Counted from the first letter of the stretch, positions 29,931 through 40,905 are shown. The stretch is 64,000 nt of DNA from Borreliella lanei (GCF_014205895.1 NZ_JACHFC010000001.1:186001-250000); one strand, 5' to 3'. Numbers and translations are program-made. Notes: generated by a model not told the origin, from the letters alone.

Positions 29931-31674
29931 ATTTTGAACCCCAAGATATACTTATAAATTTGCTTTTTCTAACAGATATGATAAATTCCAAAATAAATCT
30001 TGAAAAAATCAAACTACTAAAAAGAGATGCCACAATTCCAACAGAAAGAGACCATGCAAAACCTTGAATAACTCCTGTCCCAAGAAGAGTTAAAAAAAGA
30101 ACCGCAATAAATGTCGTTATATTTGCATCCATAATTGATAAAAAGGCTTTTTTAAAACCATCTTCAAAAGCATTTTCAAATTTTCTGCCTTCTCTAATTT
30201 CTTCTTTAATTCTCTCATAAATAACTATATTTATGTCCACGGCCATACCCATTGTCAAAATAAGACCTGCAATGCTTGTTAAAGTTAAAGTAAAATTAAA
30301 GGCCGACAATATTGCTAAAATTAAAAATATATTATAAATAACAAGTGAAAATCCAGCTACAATGCCGCTCAAACCATAATAAACACACATAAACAAAAAA
30401 ACCAAACAAAGAGCAAGCGCAGAAGCTTTAATACCAAGATCAATAGTTCTAGCACCAAGAGTAGGCCCTATTATTCTCAAATCATCTATTTTAATATCAA
30501 CTGGAAAAGCTGCGGTTTTAAAAACTAAAGCAAGATCTAAGGCCTCTTTTTTATCAAAAGAATCACCCTGAATTGAAACATTACCCCCAGTAATAGCATA
30601 CCCAATTCCTGCCACAGACTTAATTTTGCCTTCCATAACAACGGCCAAAGACTTCCCAACATTTTTTTGAGTAAATTTAAAAAATTTTTCACTTCCATCA
30701 ACATCAAGACTAAAAGCAACAGTATCTCGACCCGTTCTAGGATCGTTAGAAACCCCAGCATCTTTAATGTGAGCACCATCAAATGAATTTTCAGGACTTG
30801 CATCAACTACATAATAACGAACTGATGACTCATCATCCACCCCATAAGAATCTTTAATATACCAAGGAAAAATTTGCTTACTATCTGGAAGGTTCATATT
30901 TGCTTGAATTTCAGGAATAGAAAAAAGAGAGCCCGCTTCTAATATTTTTCTATGTAAAAGAGATGTAGACTCGTCATCAACCACATAAAAAGTCAAATTG
31001 CCTTTCCCACTCAAAAGAGTACTTACTCTACTCTCATCTTTTTCTCCAGGAATATCTAAGAAAATTTTATTTCCCCCTGCTTCTCTTACGATTTTAGGCT
31101 CTGTAAGACCAAACCTATCTACCCTATCCTTAAGAATTTGCATTATCCGATAAATAGCATCCTCTCTCTCGGCAAAAGTCAAAGAACGACCTAATTTTTT
31201 TTCAACACTTGAATAATCAAGAGAAATCGTAACACTCATCCCTCCAGACAAATCAAGTCCAAGATGTATTATTCTACTTTTGCCCTTCTTTATGTTGTCA
31301 TAATATCTATAAATCTCTAAGCTTACTTCTCCCATATCAGAATCAGTCAAAAATCCTTCACGCAAGGTTTTAGCAGTAAAAATATTGGGTGGGATTTTCA
31401 TTGAAGCCCTATAATTATTTTTTGCTATTGGAATTAAATAAGACAAACTAGTTGGAATACTGCTATTGGGATCTTTATTATACAGCTCCTTAAGCTTAAC
31501 AAGATCATCCAAAGCTTTTTTCTTTGAATAATCCCTTAAAGCCTCTTGTGAATATGAACTTATTTTTTTATCCTCAACACTCATTAAAAAATACCACTTT
31601 AAAGTCGGGAATATTAAAAGACATGCAAAAAACGTCACCAACAATATCAATATAAGCTTAGATCCTTTTTTCAT
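29914..31674 (-). CDS. secD: Protein-export membrane protein SecD
   Basis: Partner of SecF in the translocase accessory complex. 586 residues. N-terminal helix ~8-28, large periplasmic P1 domain with LGLDLSGGMSVTI and the FGLTEPKIVREAG region, then a five-helix bundle near the C-terminus including SIAGLILTMGMAVDINIVIYERIKEE, the RND-type signature of SecD. Separate secD and secF genes is the common bacterial form. ATG 31672-31674 with AAGGA upstream. Confidence 0.96.
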   Translation of the reverse strand: MKKGSKLILILLVTFFACLLIFPTLKWYFLMSVEDKKISSYSQEALRDYSKKKALDDLVKLKELYNKDPNSSIPTSLSYLIPIAKNNYRASMKIPPNIFTAKTLREGFLTDSDMGEVSLEIYRYYDNIKKGKSRIIHLGLDLSGGMSVTISLDYSSVEKKLGRSLTFAEREDAIYRIMQILKDRVDRFGLTEPKIVREAGGNKIFLDIPGEKDESRVSTLLSGKGNLTFYVVDDESTSLLHRKILEAGSLFSIPEIQANMNLPDSKQIFPWYIKDSYGVDDESSVRYYVVDASPENSFDGAHIKDAGVSNDPRTGRDTVAFSLDVDGSEKFFKFTQKNVGKSLAVVMEGKIKSVAGIGYAITGGNVSIQGDSFDKKEALDLALVFKTAAFPVDIKIDDLRIIGPTLGARTIDLGIKASALALCLVFLFMCVYYGLSGIVAGFSLVIYNIFLILAILSAFNFTLTLTSIAGLILTMGMAVDINIVIYERIKEEIREGRKFENAFEDGFKKAFLSIMDANITTFIAVLFLTLLGTGVIQGFAWSLSVGIVASLFSSLIFSRFILEFIISVRKSKFISISWGSKYAKSN

Positions 31675-31726
31675 TATACAAATCCTTAAAAAATACCATT
31701 ATTAGCTAACAGTTCTAATTTTACCT

Positions 31727-32044
31727 TTAAACAATACCTTTTTTAACTTCATTTTTTTCAGACAAAACTTTATCAATAGAGTTTTTTATAAATACTGCTT
31801 CGTTATTTGGACTTAATTCTAAAATAACATCCGTATCGCCCAATTTTTTCACAACTCCAAAAATTCCACCTATTGTTAATACCTTATCGCCTTTTTTTAA
31901 ATTTTTTATCATTTCCTTTTTATTCTTCTCTTCCTTGCGCTGAGGAGATATCACTAAAAACCAAAATATAGCAATAACGGGCACAAAAACTAATAAACTT
32001 CGTAAAAAGCTACTATTGCTGATAAATTCTTGCAATAAAAACAC
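31727..32044 (-). CDS. yajC: Preprotein translocase subunit YajC
   Basis: Small membrane partner of SecDF. 105 residues with one membrane helix ~17-38 (VFVPVIAIFWFLVISPQRKEEKN, the family signature at its end) and a cytoplasmic domain with LKKGDKVLTIGGIFGVVKK. No ATG; GTG at 32042-32044 lies 4 bases after AGGAGG and a TTG three codons on is an alternative. Gene order yajC-secD-secF is the usual bacterial arrangement. Confidence 0.94.
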   Translation of the reverse strand: MFLLQEFISNSSFLRSLLVFVPVIAIFWFLVISPQRKEEKNKKEMIKNLKKGDKVLTIGGIFGVVKKLGDTDVILELSPNNEAVFIKNSIDKVLSEKNEVKKGIV

Positions 32045-32056
32045 AAAACCTCCTAA

Positions 32057-32353
32057 CTATACATATGTTACTTTTATCTTATTAATATCCTCAGGATAAA
32101 CTACTCCAAATAAAAGCTTAAAATCATCTTTTTTGGTATAATTAGAGTTACTTATTTTATTATACTCTTCAATTAAATAATTAATAAGACCTTCGTCATT
32201 TCTATAAAGAGCTTTGCTAAAGGCACTTCTATAAAGTCCAAGTTCAAAAAGTTCTTTAGCACTTTTACCTTTATTTTCTCTTAAAAGCTGTCTATCTACT
32301 ATTGCTTTTGAACAATCATAGCCTATACAAAAAACAAATTCATCCTCACTCAA
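32057..32353 (-). CDS. Small unrecognised protein between groEL and yajC
   Basis: About 98 residues if translation starts at TTG 32351-32353, six bases after AAAGGA. An in-frame GTG 14 codons upstream would place the start inside the groEL terminator hairpin, so it is less likely. The sequence is short, charged and helical in the middle (KGKSAKELFELGLYRSAFSKALYRNDEGLINYLIEEY); this looks like a small helical-repeat or adaptor protein. No signal peptide. It ends 12 bases before yajC and probably travels with the Sec operon. Matches B31 BB0650. Function unknown. Confidence 0.75.
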   Translation of the reverse strand: MSEDEFVFCIGYDCSKAIVDRQLLRENKGKSAKELFELGLYRSAFSKALYRNDEGLINYLIEEYNKISNSNYTKKDDFKLLFGVVYPEDINKIKVTYV

Positions 32354-32378
32354 AATAATTCCTTTGAATAATAAAATA

Positions 32379-32410
32379 TTCACCGGCAAAAACACAAGTT
32401 TACCGGTGAA
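32379..32410 (-). terminator. Hairpin after groEL
   Basis: Stem TTCACCGG / CCGGTGAA, GC-rich for this genome, 9 bases after the groEL stop, followed on the minus strand by a U-rich run. It precedes the small gene at 32353, which may be expressed by readthrough. Confidence 0.65.
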
Positions 32411-32418
32411 GCTTTAAT

Positions 32419-34110
<1,692 letters not shown>

Positions 34111-34247
34111 TTAACATAAACTTAATACATTCGCTATAGCGTATTACTTCTATACATCAAAAAATACAAAATATACAAAGCCAGCACAAATTTTTATTAT
34201 ATAATGTAAATATTGACTAATCTTTATATTATAAAGACAAAGAATTT

Positions 34248-35936
34248 ATGTTTAGAAAACTAAAAAAATCAAAAACTTATATTATTATTATTTCAATAAC
34301 TAAATTTTCAGAAGATAACCTGTTATTAATAATATCAAATATAAAATATTTGATTGAGCACAAACAGCTAGCTTACAAAATACATTGGACATTTCCAATA
34401 TACTTTTTTGAAATTCTAAGAAAACACGAAGAATTGAATAAATGGCTATTTGAAAGATTCAAAACCAATACAGATATATATATGCCTGGAACTTACAGTG
34501 GAAGCCCTCATGAATACATGCTGCACGATGAAATACATTTAGATTTGTATTGGGCACTAAAAAACCCATTCAAAAGTGGATATAAAGACATATTTCAAAA
34601 TATGCCTATTATGTTTTATATATACAATATAGAAAAGTTTAGAAAAAAAGTGACTGAGCTTTATAGAAAGCTTAATTTCAATTATACAGAAGGAATAAGG
34701 CAGAGTAAAAATAATAAAAATTACTTAATTTTTTACAAAAATAACTGCCAATATTTATACGAGGTACAAAAAATAGATTCTCCAAAAAGCAACGTAGAAA
34801 CTCTTATTTATTTTTATGAAATCAAAGAAACTTATGATAATCAAGAATTAAAAAATTTTTTACTTTATTTAAAAGCCTTGGAAAACAACTTACACAGCAT
34901 TAAGATACAAAATCTAGAAGGATCCAAGCTTACTATTGAACTACTAGAGATTCCAAAATTCAACTCCCTTAAAGAGCAAGAACCAATAATAAATTTTCAA
35001 AACAAAAGACTCAAAGATTATCAAATCAACGAAAAAAGCTTAAGAGAATTTTTAATAAACAAACATCAAGATGAAATTGTCAAAAATTCAGAATCAATTG
35101 TGCCTAAGAATTTGGAATACAATATGGAAGGAAATTTTACACTATCCCACGATAAATACAATATCAAATTCGAAAATGGAAAATTAAATAAAATAAAATT
35201 TAAAGATAAAAAAGTTGAATTTCTAAACACATCTAGAACCTATTTTAAAGTTTCATCAAAAAAAGAATTAATAAAAGAAGCATCTATTGAAAGCTCATTT
35301 TCATTCTCAAATGAAAAAATTTTAGGAATAAAACAATATTTAGCTTTTAACTCTGCTAAAAAATCAACAATTGATTTTTTCATAGATGAGGCTATCTCTA
35401 GCTTCTTTATATCGATTAAAATAAAATGGCCTTCTAAAATAGATCTAGATAAAAAAACATTAAAAAAATGCAATCCTGATTATCTTCTTGAATATTCAGC
35501 TCTTGAAATACCTGTTTTTGAAATTGCAAAAGGCACTAATTTAAAAATAACAGCAAAATACAGCGATCTTGATACTTATGAAAAAATAATAATAACTAAA
35601 AACAATCCCAAAGGCTACATTAATGGCACAGAATTTTTGATATCCAAAGGAAATGATAAAAACAGTAACTTTTTTATAAGCTTTTTAAATGTTGAAAAAC
35701 ATATCATTCATACAATTAATTATAAAATTGAAAAAATAAATTCTAAAAAATGGTTAATTTTAAATATAGGGGGTTCTTATAATACAGTTAAGATCCAAGA
35801 TGTAGTAAATTACTCTCAAACACTAAATTTAATGATACTACCATTAAATAATAATTTTGATAACAAAATAAAACTGAATTCAAAAATAAAAAATTTAATT
35901 TTTTATACTAATATAAAAAAATATGAAAATAAATAA
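34248..35936 (+). CDS. Unrecognised 562-residue protein upstream of bosR
   Basis: Large soluble protein with no signal peptide or membrane helix. The N-terminal half (~10-200) is alpha/beta, with NIKYLIEHKQLAYKIHWTFP and GTYSGSPHEYMLHDEIHLDLYWAL; the C-terminal half (~295-560) looks beta-rich. The order, an alpha/beta N-terminus with a beta-sandwich tail, loosely recalls GH57/GH38-type glycoside hydrolases, but I see no catalytic residues I could defend. It lies 100 bases before bosR on the same strand and is probably in the same transcriptional unit. ATG 34248 has only a weak AAAG upstream. Matches B31 BB0648. Confidence 0.8.
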   Translation: MFRKLKKSKTYIIIISITKFSEDNLLLIISNIKYLIEHKQLAYKIHWTFPIYFFEILRKHEELNKWLFERFKTNTDIYMPGTYSGSPHEYMLHDEIHLDLYWALKNPFKSGYKDIFQNMPIMFYIYNIEKFRKKVTELYRKLNFNYTEGIRQSKNNKNYLIFYKNNCQYLYEVQKIDSPKSNVETLIYFYEIKETYDNQELKNFLLYLKALENNLHSIKIQNLEGSKLTIELLEIPKFNSLKEQEPIINFQNKRLKDYQINEKSLREFLINKHQDEIVKNSESIVPKNLEYNMEGNFTLSHDKYNIKFENGKLNKIKFKDKKVEFLNTSRTYFKVSSKKELIKEASIESSFSFSNEKILGIKQYLAFNSAKKSTIDFFIDEAISSFFISIKIKWPSKIDLDKKTLKKCNPDYLLEYSALEIPVFEIAKGTNLKITAKYSDLDTYEKIIITKNNPKGYINGTEFLISKGNDKNSNFFISFLNVEKHIIHTINYKIEKINSKKWLILNIGGSYNTVKIQDVVNYSQTLNLMILPLNNNFDNKIKLNSKIKNLIFYTNIKKYENK

Positions 35937-36036
35937 ATAATAAGTAGTAAAATATTAATAACTGGGTATAAAATTATCCTAAGAAGAACATAAAAAGTAT
36001 TTAATCTTTAATTTAAATAAAAAAAGGTATAATAAT

Positions 36037-36567
36037 ATGAACGATAACATAATAGATGTGCATTCCGCATTAGAAAAAGTCGGTATTACAAACGATCCTG
36101 TATTATTGAAAAATTTAACATCAGAATTAGGAATGAAAGCATCTCACTCGAGAAACAGAATTATTCTGTATATAGCATCAAACCCAAAAGAATACTTTAC
36201 GGCAAAAGAAGTTTATAACAAACTTATAAAAGAAATTCCAAGCCTATCAAAAGCAACAGTATATAACACATTAAATATTCTAAAAGAAAGAAATATACTA
36301 AAAGATATAAAAACTACTGATCAAAAAGAAACAAAATTTTATCTAAGCTTGGCTTCCACAATAGCTCACTTTAAATGCAATAAATGCAATCAAGTCCACC
36401 CTATTCAACTTGACGATATTAAAGATATTCTGAAAGACAAACTTGGAGAAAACTGGGAAACAAAATCTATTGAAATAATTTACTCAGGACATTGCAATAA
36501 TTGCTACAAAAAAGATACTCATAATAACAATAATGTCCCAGCAGAAAACAAGGAAATAACTGTATGA
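36037..36567 (+). CDS. bosR: Fur-family regulator BosR
   Basis: DNA-binding regulator of the Fur/PerR family. 176 residues. Winged-helix domain ~30-110 with SLSKATVYNTLNILKERNI as recognition helix, then a dimerisation domain with two structural zinc pairs, Cys114-x-x-Cys117 and Cys153-x-x-Cys156. In B. burgdorferi BosR is needed for rpoS expression and hence mammalian infection, and it affects the oxidative stress response (established knowledge). ATG follows AAAAAGG. Its last four bases overlap the next gene as ATGA, so the lipase-like gene is co-translated. Confidence 0.97.
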   Translation: MNDNIIDVHSALEKVGITNDPVLLKNLTSELGMKASHSRNRIILYIASNPKEYFTAKEVYNKLIKEIPSLSKATVYNTLNILKERNILKDIKTTDQKETKFYLSLASTIAHFKCNKCNQVHPIQLDDIKDILKDKLGENWETKSIEIIYSGHCNNCYKKDTHNNNNVPAENKEITV

Positions 36568-37547
36568 ATATAAAAAATATCATTTTTATACTTATATTCT
36601 TATTACTCTTAATACTAGTTAGTCCGAGGATAAAATTTAAAAATGAATTTTCAAAAAAAACAATTCCTAAAAACATAGAAGAAATTGACAATTACTTATT
36701 AAAAGAAGAATTACAATTTAATTTAGAAAATAATACAAAAAAAGAAATAATCTGGTATAAAGAAAAAGCAAAAAAAACAAAATATTCTGTGGTCTATATT
36801 CATGGATTTGGGGCATCAAAAAATGAAATTTATCCGGTTCCAAATAATATTGCAAAAGCTCTTAATGCAAATATCTTTTTTACAAGACTTAAAGGACATG
36901 GGATTAACAATAAAAATGCATTTCGGGGAATAACTACTCAAGATTGGCTGAGAGACATTGATGAAGCCATTAACATTGGCAAATTGATAGGTGATAAATT
37001 AATATTAATTGGCACCTCTAATGGGGGCGCTGCTAGCATCTGGGCCTTAGCAAGCTATCCAGATGAAATAAATTCGGTGGCATTAATTTCTCCTAATATA
37101 TTCCCTTATGACAAGAGAACAAATATCGTTTACTATCCTTGGGGACGACAAATTGCATATCTTATAACAGGCGGCTACAATAAATTCGAAACAAAAGTGT
37201 ATAAACGAAAAGAACACATGAGCATAAAAAGCCACTCTTCAAGAATACAGCATGTAGACGCAATTATTGCAATGATGGGCCTTGTCACCTTATTAAATTC
37301 ATATAATTTTGACGAAATCAAAATACCTTTAATAATAGCCCACACACCCAATGATCATACAGTAGACCCAGTAAAAATAAACGAATTTATAAAAAACTAT
37401 GGGGGTGAAAAAAAGGATATTCCCATTATACTTCTTGAAAATTCACATGCACACGTACCTATTGGAAACCAAAGCTACAAAAGCGCCCAAAACACATCAT
37501 ACTTTACAAAGTATACAGTTGATTTCATAAACAAAATTAATAAGTAA
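36564..37547 (+). CDS. Membrane-anchored alpha/beta hydrolase, lipase-like
   Basis: 327 residues. N-terminal membrane anchor or uncleaved signal at ~5-22. Alpha/beta hydrolase core with oxyanion segment VVYIHGFGASKNE, nucleophile Ser152 in LIGTSNGGAAS (GxSxG as G-T-S-N-G), probable acid Asp in HTPNDHTVDP and base His in NSHAHVP. Reaction: ester hydrolysis, most likely of lipids. The B31 counterpart BB0646 has been reported as a lipase with haemolytic activity (from memory). Co-translated with bosR. The stop codon lies in the left arm of a terminator hairpin. Confidence 0.9.
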   Translation: MNIKNIIFILIFLLLLILVSPRIKFKNEFSKKTIPKNIEEIDNYLLKEELQFNLENNTKKEIIWYKEKAKKTKYSVVYIHGFGASKNEIYPVPNNIAKALNANIFFTRLKGHGINNKNAFRGITTQDWLRDIDEAINIGKLIGDKLILIGTSNGGAASIWALASYPDEINSVALISPNIFPYDKRTNIVYYPWGRQIAYLITGGYNKFETKVYKRKEHMSIKSHSSRIQHVDAIIAMMGLVTLLNSYNFDEIKIPLIIAHTPNDHTVDPVKINEFIKNYGGEKKDIPIILLENSHAHVPIGNQSYKSAQNTSYFTKYTVDFINKINK

Positions 37548-37570
37548 TAGCCTCAAGACTATTACTTATT
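37539..37570. terminator. Shared hairpin between lipase-like gene and ptsG
   Basis: Perfect 12-bp stem AATAAGTAATAG / CTATTACTTATT with an 8-base loop; the stop codon of the plus-strand gene is in the left arm and ptsG ends just beyond. Confidence 0.72.
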
Positions 37571-37577
37571 AAAAAAA

Positions 37578-39122
37578 TCAATCCTCCAGCAATTCTTCTA
37601 TTTCATTCTTAAGAACACTAACACCTGGTCCGTAAACTACCTGAACCCCATTGCCTTTAATAATTACTCCTTTAGAACCAGTTTTTTTCAAAATTTTTTC
37701 AGAAACTTTAAGAACATCCTTTACTGTAATTCTTAACCTAGTTGCACAACAATCAAGCTCAACAATATTTGAAGCACCACCAAGACCAATAATAACCTTA
37801 GTAGCATAATTTTCTTCAAACTCACTACTCTTGGAATTTGGAGAATCTTCAGAATTTAAATCTTGCGTTCTACCGGGAGTTTTAAAATCAAACTTATTTA
37901 TTAAAAATACAAAAGTAAAGTAGTAAAGAAAAAACCAAACAACGCCTACAACCGGCACCAAAAGCCAATTAGTTCTTGAATTTCCCTGCAAAATACCAAA
38001 AAGAATGAAATCAATAAACCCTCCAGAAAACGTTTGACCTATTGTAATTTGAAGAATATGAGCTAGCATAAAGGCAAATCCATCAAATGTAGCGTGAACA
38101 ACATAAAGAATAGGAGCTACGAAAAGAAAAGAAAATTCAAGGGGTTCTGTTATACCTGTTAAAAATGATGTTAGCGCTGAAGACATCAAAAGACCAAAAA
38201 CTTTTGTTCTCTCCTCACGCTTTGCAGTGTAATATATAGCAAGTGCAGCTCCGGGCAAACCAAACATCATGGTAATAAATCGTCCACTCATAAAACGGCT
38301 AGTTCCAATAAAAAATCTATTTGTACCTTGAGCAGCAAGTTCTGCAAAGAAGATATTCTGAGTCCCTTCGATTAACTTTCCATCAATAATAACAGATCCT
38401 CCAAGGCCTGTTGTCCAAAATGGCAAATAAAATATATGATGAAGACCAAAAGGTCCAAGCATCCTTAAAAAAATTCCATAAATAAGTGTTCCAATATAAC
38501 CGGTTGAATCTACCAAGCCTCCTACTTTATTAATTCCACTTTGTACAAATGGCCAAAAAATAAACATAATAACAGCAAGAAAAATGCTAGAAAAAGAAAC
38601 AACAATCGGTACAAATCTAGATCCAGAAAAAAATCCAAGAACCCTGGGCAAATCTACCTTGTTAAACCTAGAATGAAGATAATAGGTCAAAATACCAACT
38701 ACAATCCCACCAAAAACCCCCGTTTCTAAAGTCTTAATTCCAAGAACAAAACCCACAGCACCACTAGAGAAAGACTCCGCTTTGCCTGATAAATCAATTA
38801 AAACTCCAATAGTAGCATTCATTACAAGGTAGCCAATAAATGCTGCAATTCCAGATGTACCTTTATCTGATTTTGCAAGTCCAACAGCAATTCCAATAGC
38901 AAATATTGGTGCTAAATTTGAAAAAATAATAGAACCTGACGCGCTCATTATTTTGAAAACTGATTGTAAGAAGAATATATTCAAAAAAGAATACGACTTG
39001 ACAGTTTCTGGATTAGAAAGAGAACCTCCAATTCCTAAAAGCAGCCCTGCTGCTGGCAAAATAGCAATGGGAAGCATAAAAGAACGTCCAAATTTTTGAG
39101 CTTGTTCAAAACCCTTTAACAT
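37578..39122 (-). CDS. ptsG: PTS glucose-type permease EIICB
   Basis: Imports and phosphorylates a hexose. 514 residues: EIIC membrane domain ~1-410 (ILPAAGLLLGIG at the start, GLHHIFYLPFW, GMTEP-like FLTGITEPLEFSFLFVAP) and EIIB domain ~430-514 with phosphocysteine Cys459 in DCCATRLRITV. There is no IIA domain, so it depends on a separate EIIA. ATG 39120-39122 behind GGAGGG. Downstream of nanE, 44 bases apart, so the two are likely one operon. That could mean an amino-sugar-type substrate as well as glucose; sequence alone does not decide. Confidence 0.94.
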   Translation of the reverse strand: MLKGFEQAQKFGRSFMLPIAILPAAGLLLGIGGSLSNPETVKSYSFLNIFFLQSVFKIMSASGSIIFSNLAPIFAIGIAVGLAKSDKGTSGIAAFIGYLVMNATIGVLIDLSGKAESFSSGAVGFVLGIKTLETGVFGGIVVGILTYYLHSRFNKVDLPRVLGFFSGSRFVPIVVSFSSIFLAVIMFIFWPFVQSGINKVGGLVDSTGYIGTLIYGIFLRMLGPFGLHHIFYLPFWTTGLGGSVIIDGKLIEGTQNIFFAELAAQGTNRFFIGTSRFMSGRFITMMFGLPGAALAIYYTAKREERTKVFGLLMSSALTSFLTGITEPLEFSFLFVAPILYVVHATFDGFAFMLAHILQITIGQTFSGGFIDFILFGILQGNSRTNWLLVPVVGVVWFFLYYFTFVFLINKFDFKTPGRTQDLNSEDSPNSKSSEFEENYATKVIIGLGGASNIVELDCCATRLRITVKDVLKVSEKILKKTGSKGVIIKGNGVQVVYGPGVSVLKNEIEELLED

Positions 39123-39166
39123 AAAACCCTCCTAAATAAAAAATAAATTAACCCTTAAGTTTAAAA

Positions 39167-39865
39167 TTACTTTTTAATCTGATTTATTTTTTCTACAAAT
39201 TTTTTAGTAATCTCAGCAGGCCTTGTAATAGCACCCCCCACAACTACTAAATCAACCCCCATTTCAAAGCACTTTTGAGCTTTTAAAGGGGTGTCTATTT
39301 TTCCTTCCACTATTAAAGTAGCTTTCAAATTAGAATTAAGCAAGGTTTTTAAAAAATTAAAATCATTGTCTGCAATATTCAAACCGTTAGTATTTTTTGT
39401 ATAGCCATACAAAGTCGTTCCAATAAAATCAAATCCCAATTTATCGGCATTAATAGCTTCATCTAAAGAAGAAATATCTGCCATCAAACACTGCTTTGGA
39501 TATTTTTTTTTAATATTTTCAAAAAAATCATCAAGTAGCACACCATTAGGCCTATTCCTAAAAGTGGCATCAAGGGCAATTATATCTACCCCTTCATTAC
39601 AAAGCTCATCAATCTCTTTCATGGTGGGAGTAATAAACACATCGCAATTATTATAATTTTTTTTAATAATACCTATTATTGGCAAATCAACTTCCAACTT
39701 AATCTGGCTAATATCATTAACTCCGTTGGCTCTTATTCCAATAGCTCCACCTATTTTAGCTGCCAAGGCCATCTTAGACATAATAAAACTACTATGTAAA
39801 GGCTCGTTCTCAAGAGCTTGACAAGATACTATTAACCCTCTTTTGATTTTTGCAATAATAATCAA
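39167..39865 (-). CDS. nanE: N-acetylmannosamine-6-phosphate 2-epimerase
   Basis: Interconverts ManNAc-6-P and GlcNAc-6-P. About 230 residues. TIM-barrel epimerase with [60 protein letters not shown] and VVGGAITRP. The start is odd: no in-frame ATG precedes the conserved GLIVSC. A strong AGGAGG at 39867-39872 is followed by TTG (1 base on), then three ATT codons (4, 7 and 10 bases on). I give TTG 39863-39865 as the conventional start, but ATT at 39857-39859 has better spacing. No other sialic-acid genes are nearby. Pairs with ptsG in an operon. Confidence 0.9.
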   Translation of the reverse strand: MIIIAKIKRGLIVSCQALENEPLHSSFIMSKMALAAKIGGAIGIRANGVNDISQIKLEVDLPIIGIIKKNYNNCDVFITPTMKEIDELCNEGVDIIALDATFRNRPNGVLLDDFFENIKKKYPKQCLMADISSLDEAINADKLGFDFIGTTLYGYTKNTNGLNIADNDFNFLKTLLNSNLKATLIVEGKIDTPLKAQKCFEMGVDLVVVGGAITRPAEITKKFVEKINQIKK

Positions 39866-40028
39866 ACCTCCTATAAAATTTATTTTTTTTAAAAAAATAT
39901 AAAAACTTAAATACAGATTATATTTTTTCTTTAAAAAAAACAATTCTTTTAAAGAAAACTAACATAAATTCACAAAATAAAAACAAAAATAATTTATCAT
40001 TCAATACACATTAAGCTATAATTTAGGC

Positions 40029-40868
40029 ATGGTAAATAAAATCAACTGGTTTCCTGGCCACATGAAAAGAGCCTTAGATCTGATAAAGAATAATTTGCAA
40101 AAAGCTAATATTGTGCTAGAAATACTTGATGCTAGAGCTCCATTTAGCAGCAAAAACCCATTAACTGAAAAAATTATTAAAAATCAAGCTAAAATAATTC
40201 TTTTACACAAATCTGATATTGCTCAAATAAATGAAATTATAAAATGGAAAAAATATTTTGAAAATCTTGGCAATACTGTAATAATAAGCAATATTTACAA
40301 AAAAGGAATGCGTAAGCAAATAATAGATATTATTAAAAAATTGGCCATTGTTAAAAAGATAAAAAATTATAAGGAAAAAATAAAGGTTTTGATTATTGGG
40401 GTTCCAAATGTTGGAAAATCTTCAATAATAAATCTATTATCCGGTAAAAAGAGTGCAAAAGTTGCCAATAAACCTGGATATACTAAAAACATACAAATAG
40501 TAAAAATAAATGAGGAAATCAATCTTTTTGATATGCCAGGAGTTTTATGGCATAATCTAGTAGACCAATCGATTGCAAAAAAACTTGCAATATTGGATAT
40601 GATCAAAAATGAAATAGTAGATAATATAGATCTTGCATTGTATTTACTTGAAATAATGGATCAAAATAATAAAAATATTTTACTAAAAAAATACGAAATA
40701 TATCATAAAAATTCACTTGATATTCTACAAAATTTTGCAAAAGCAAGAAAATTAATCAGTAAAAAAAATGAACTTAACCTTGAGAAAGCATCAAAAATAT
40801 TAATCAAAGAATTTAGAGAAGGTAAATTTGGTAAAATAATTCTTGACAAGAATTATAATGCCTTTTAA
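40029..40868 (+). CDS. Ribosome biogenesis GTPase RbgA/YlqF
   Basis: Circularly permuted GTPase that aids late 50S subunit assembly. 279 residues. Motif order G4-G1-G3: NWFPGHM at the N-terminus, DARAP, G4 as LLHKSD (usual NKxD with His), then G1 GVPNVGKSS, the switch NKPGYTKNIQ, and G3 DMPGVLW. A helical C-terminal tail follows. The ATG has little Shine-Dalgarno signal. Ends inside a terminator hairpin that abuts the potA promoter. Confidence 0.94.
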   Translation: MVNKINWFPGHMKRALDLIKNNLQKANIVLEILDARAPFSSKNPLTEKIIKNQAKIILLHKSDIAQINEIIKWKKYFENLGNTVIISNIYKKGMRKQIIDIIKKLAIVKKIKNYKEKIKVLIIGVPNVGKSSIINLLSGKKSAKVANKPGYTKNIQIVKINEEINLFDMPGVLWHNLVDQSIAKKLAILDMIKNEIVDNIDLALYLLEIMDQNNKNILLKKYEIYHKNSLDILQNFAKARKLISKKNELNLEKASKILIKEFREGKFGKIILDKNYNAF

Positions 40869-40878
40869 AAAAGGCATT
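40857..40878 (+). terminator. Hairpin ending the RbgA gene
   Basis: 10-bp self-complementary AATGCCTTTT / AAAAGGCATT with a minimal loop containing the stop codon. Directly abuts the potA -35 box. Confidence 0.6.
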
Positions 40879-40905
40879 TACATAAATAATAATATTAAGT
40901 ATAAT
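40877..40905 (+). promoter_or_regulatory. Sigma-70 type promoter of potABCD
   Basis: -35 TTTACA (40877-40882), exactly 17 bases, -10 TATAAT (40900-40905). The first two bases of the -35 lie in the right arm of the upstream terminator hairpin. Confidence 0.72.

Noticed and set aside
36028-36033. TATAAT just before the bosR start as a promoter
   Set aside because: It ends three bases before the ATG, so transcription would start inside the gene, and no -35 is present. It is AT-rich spacer after the ribosome site.
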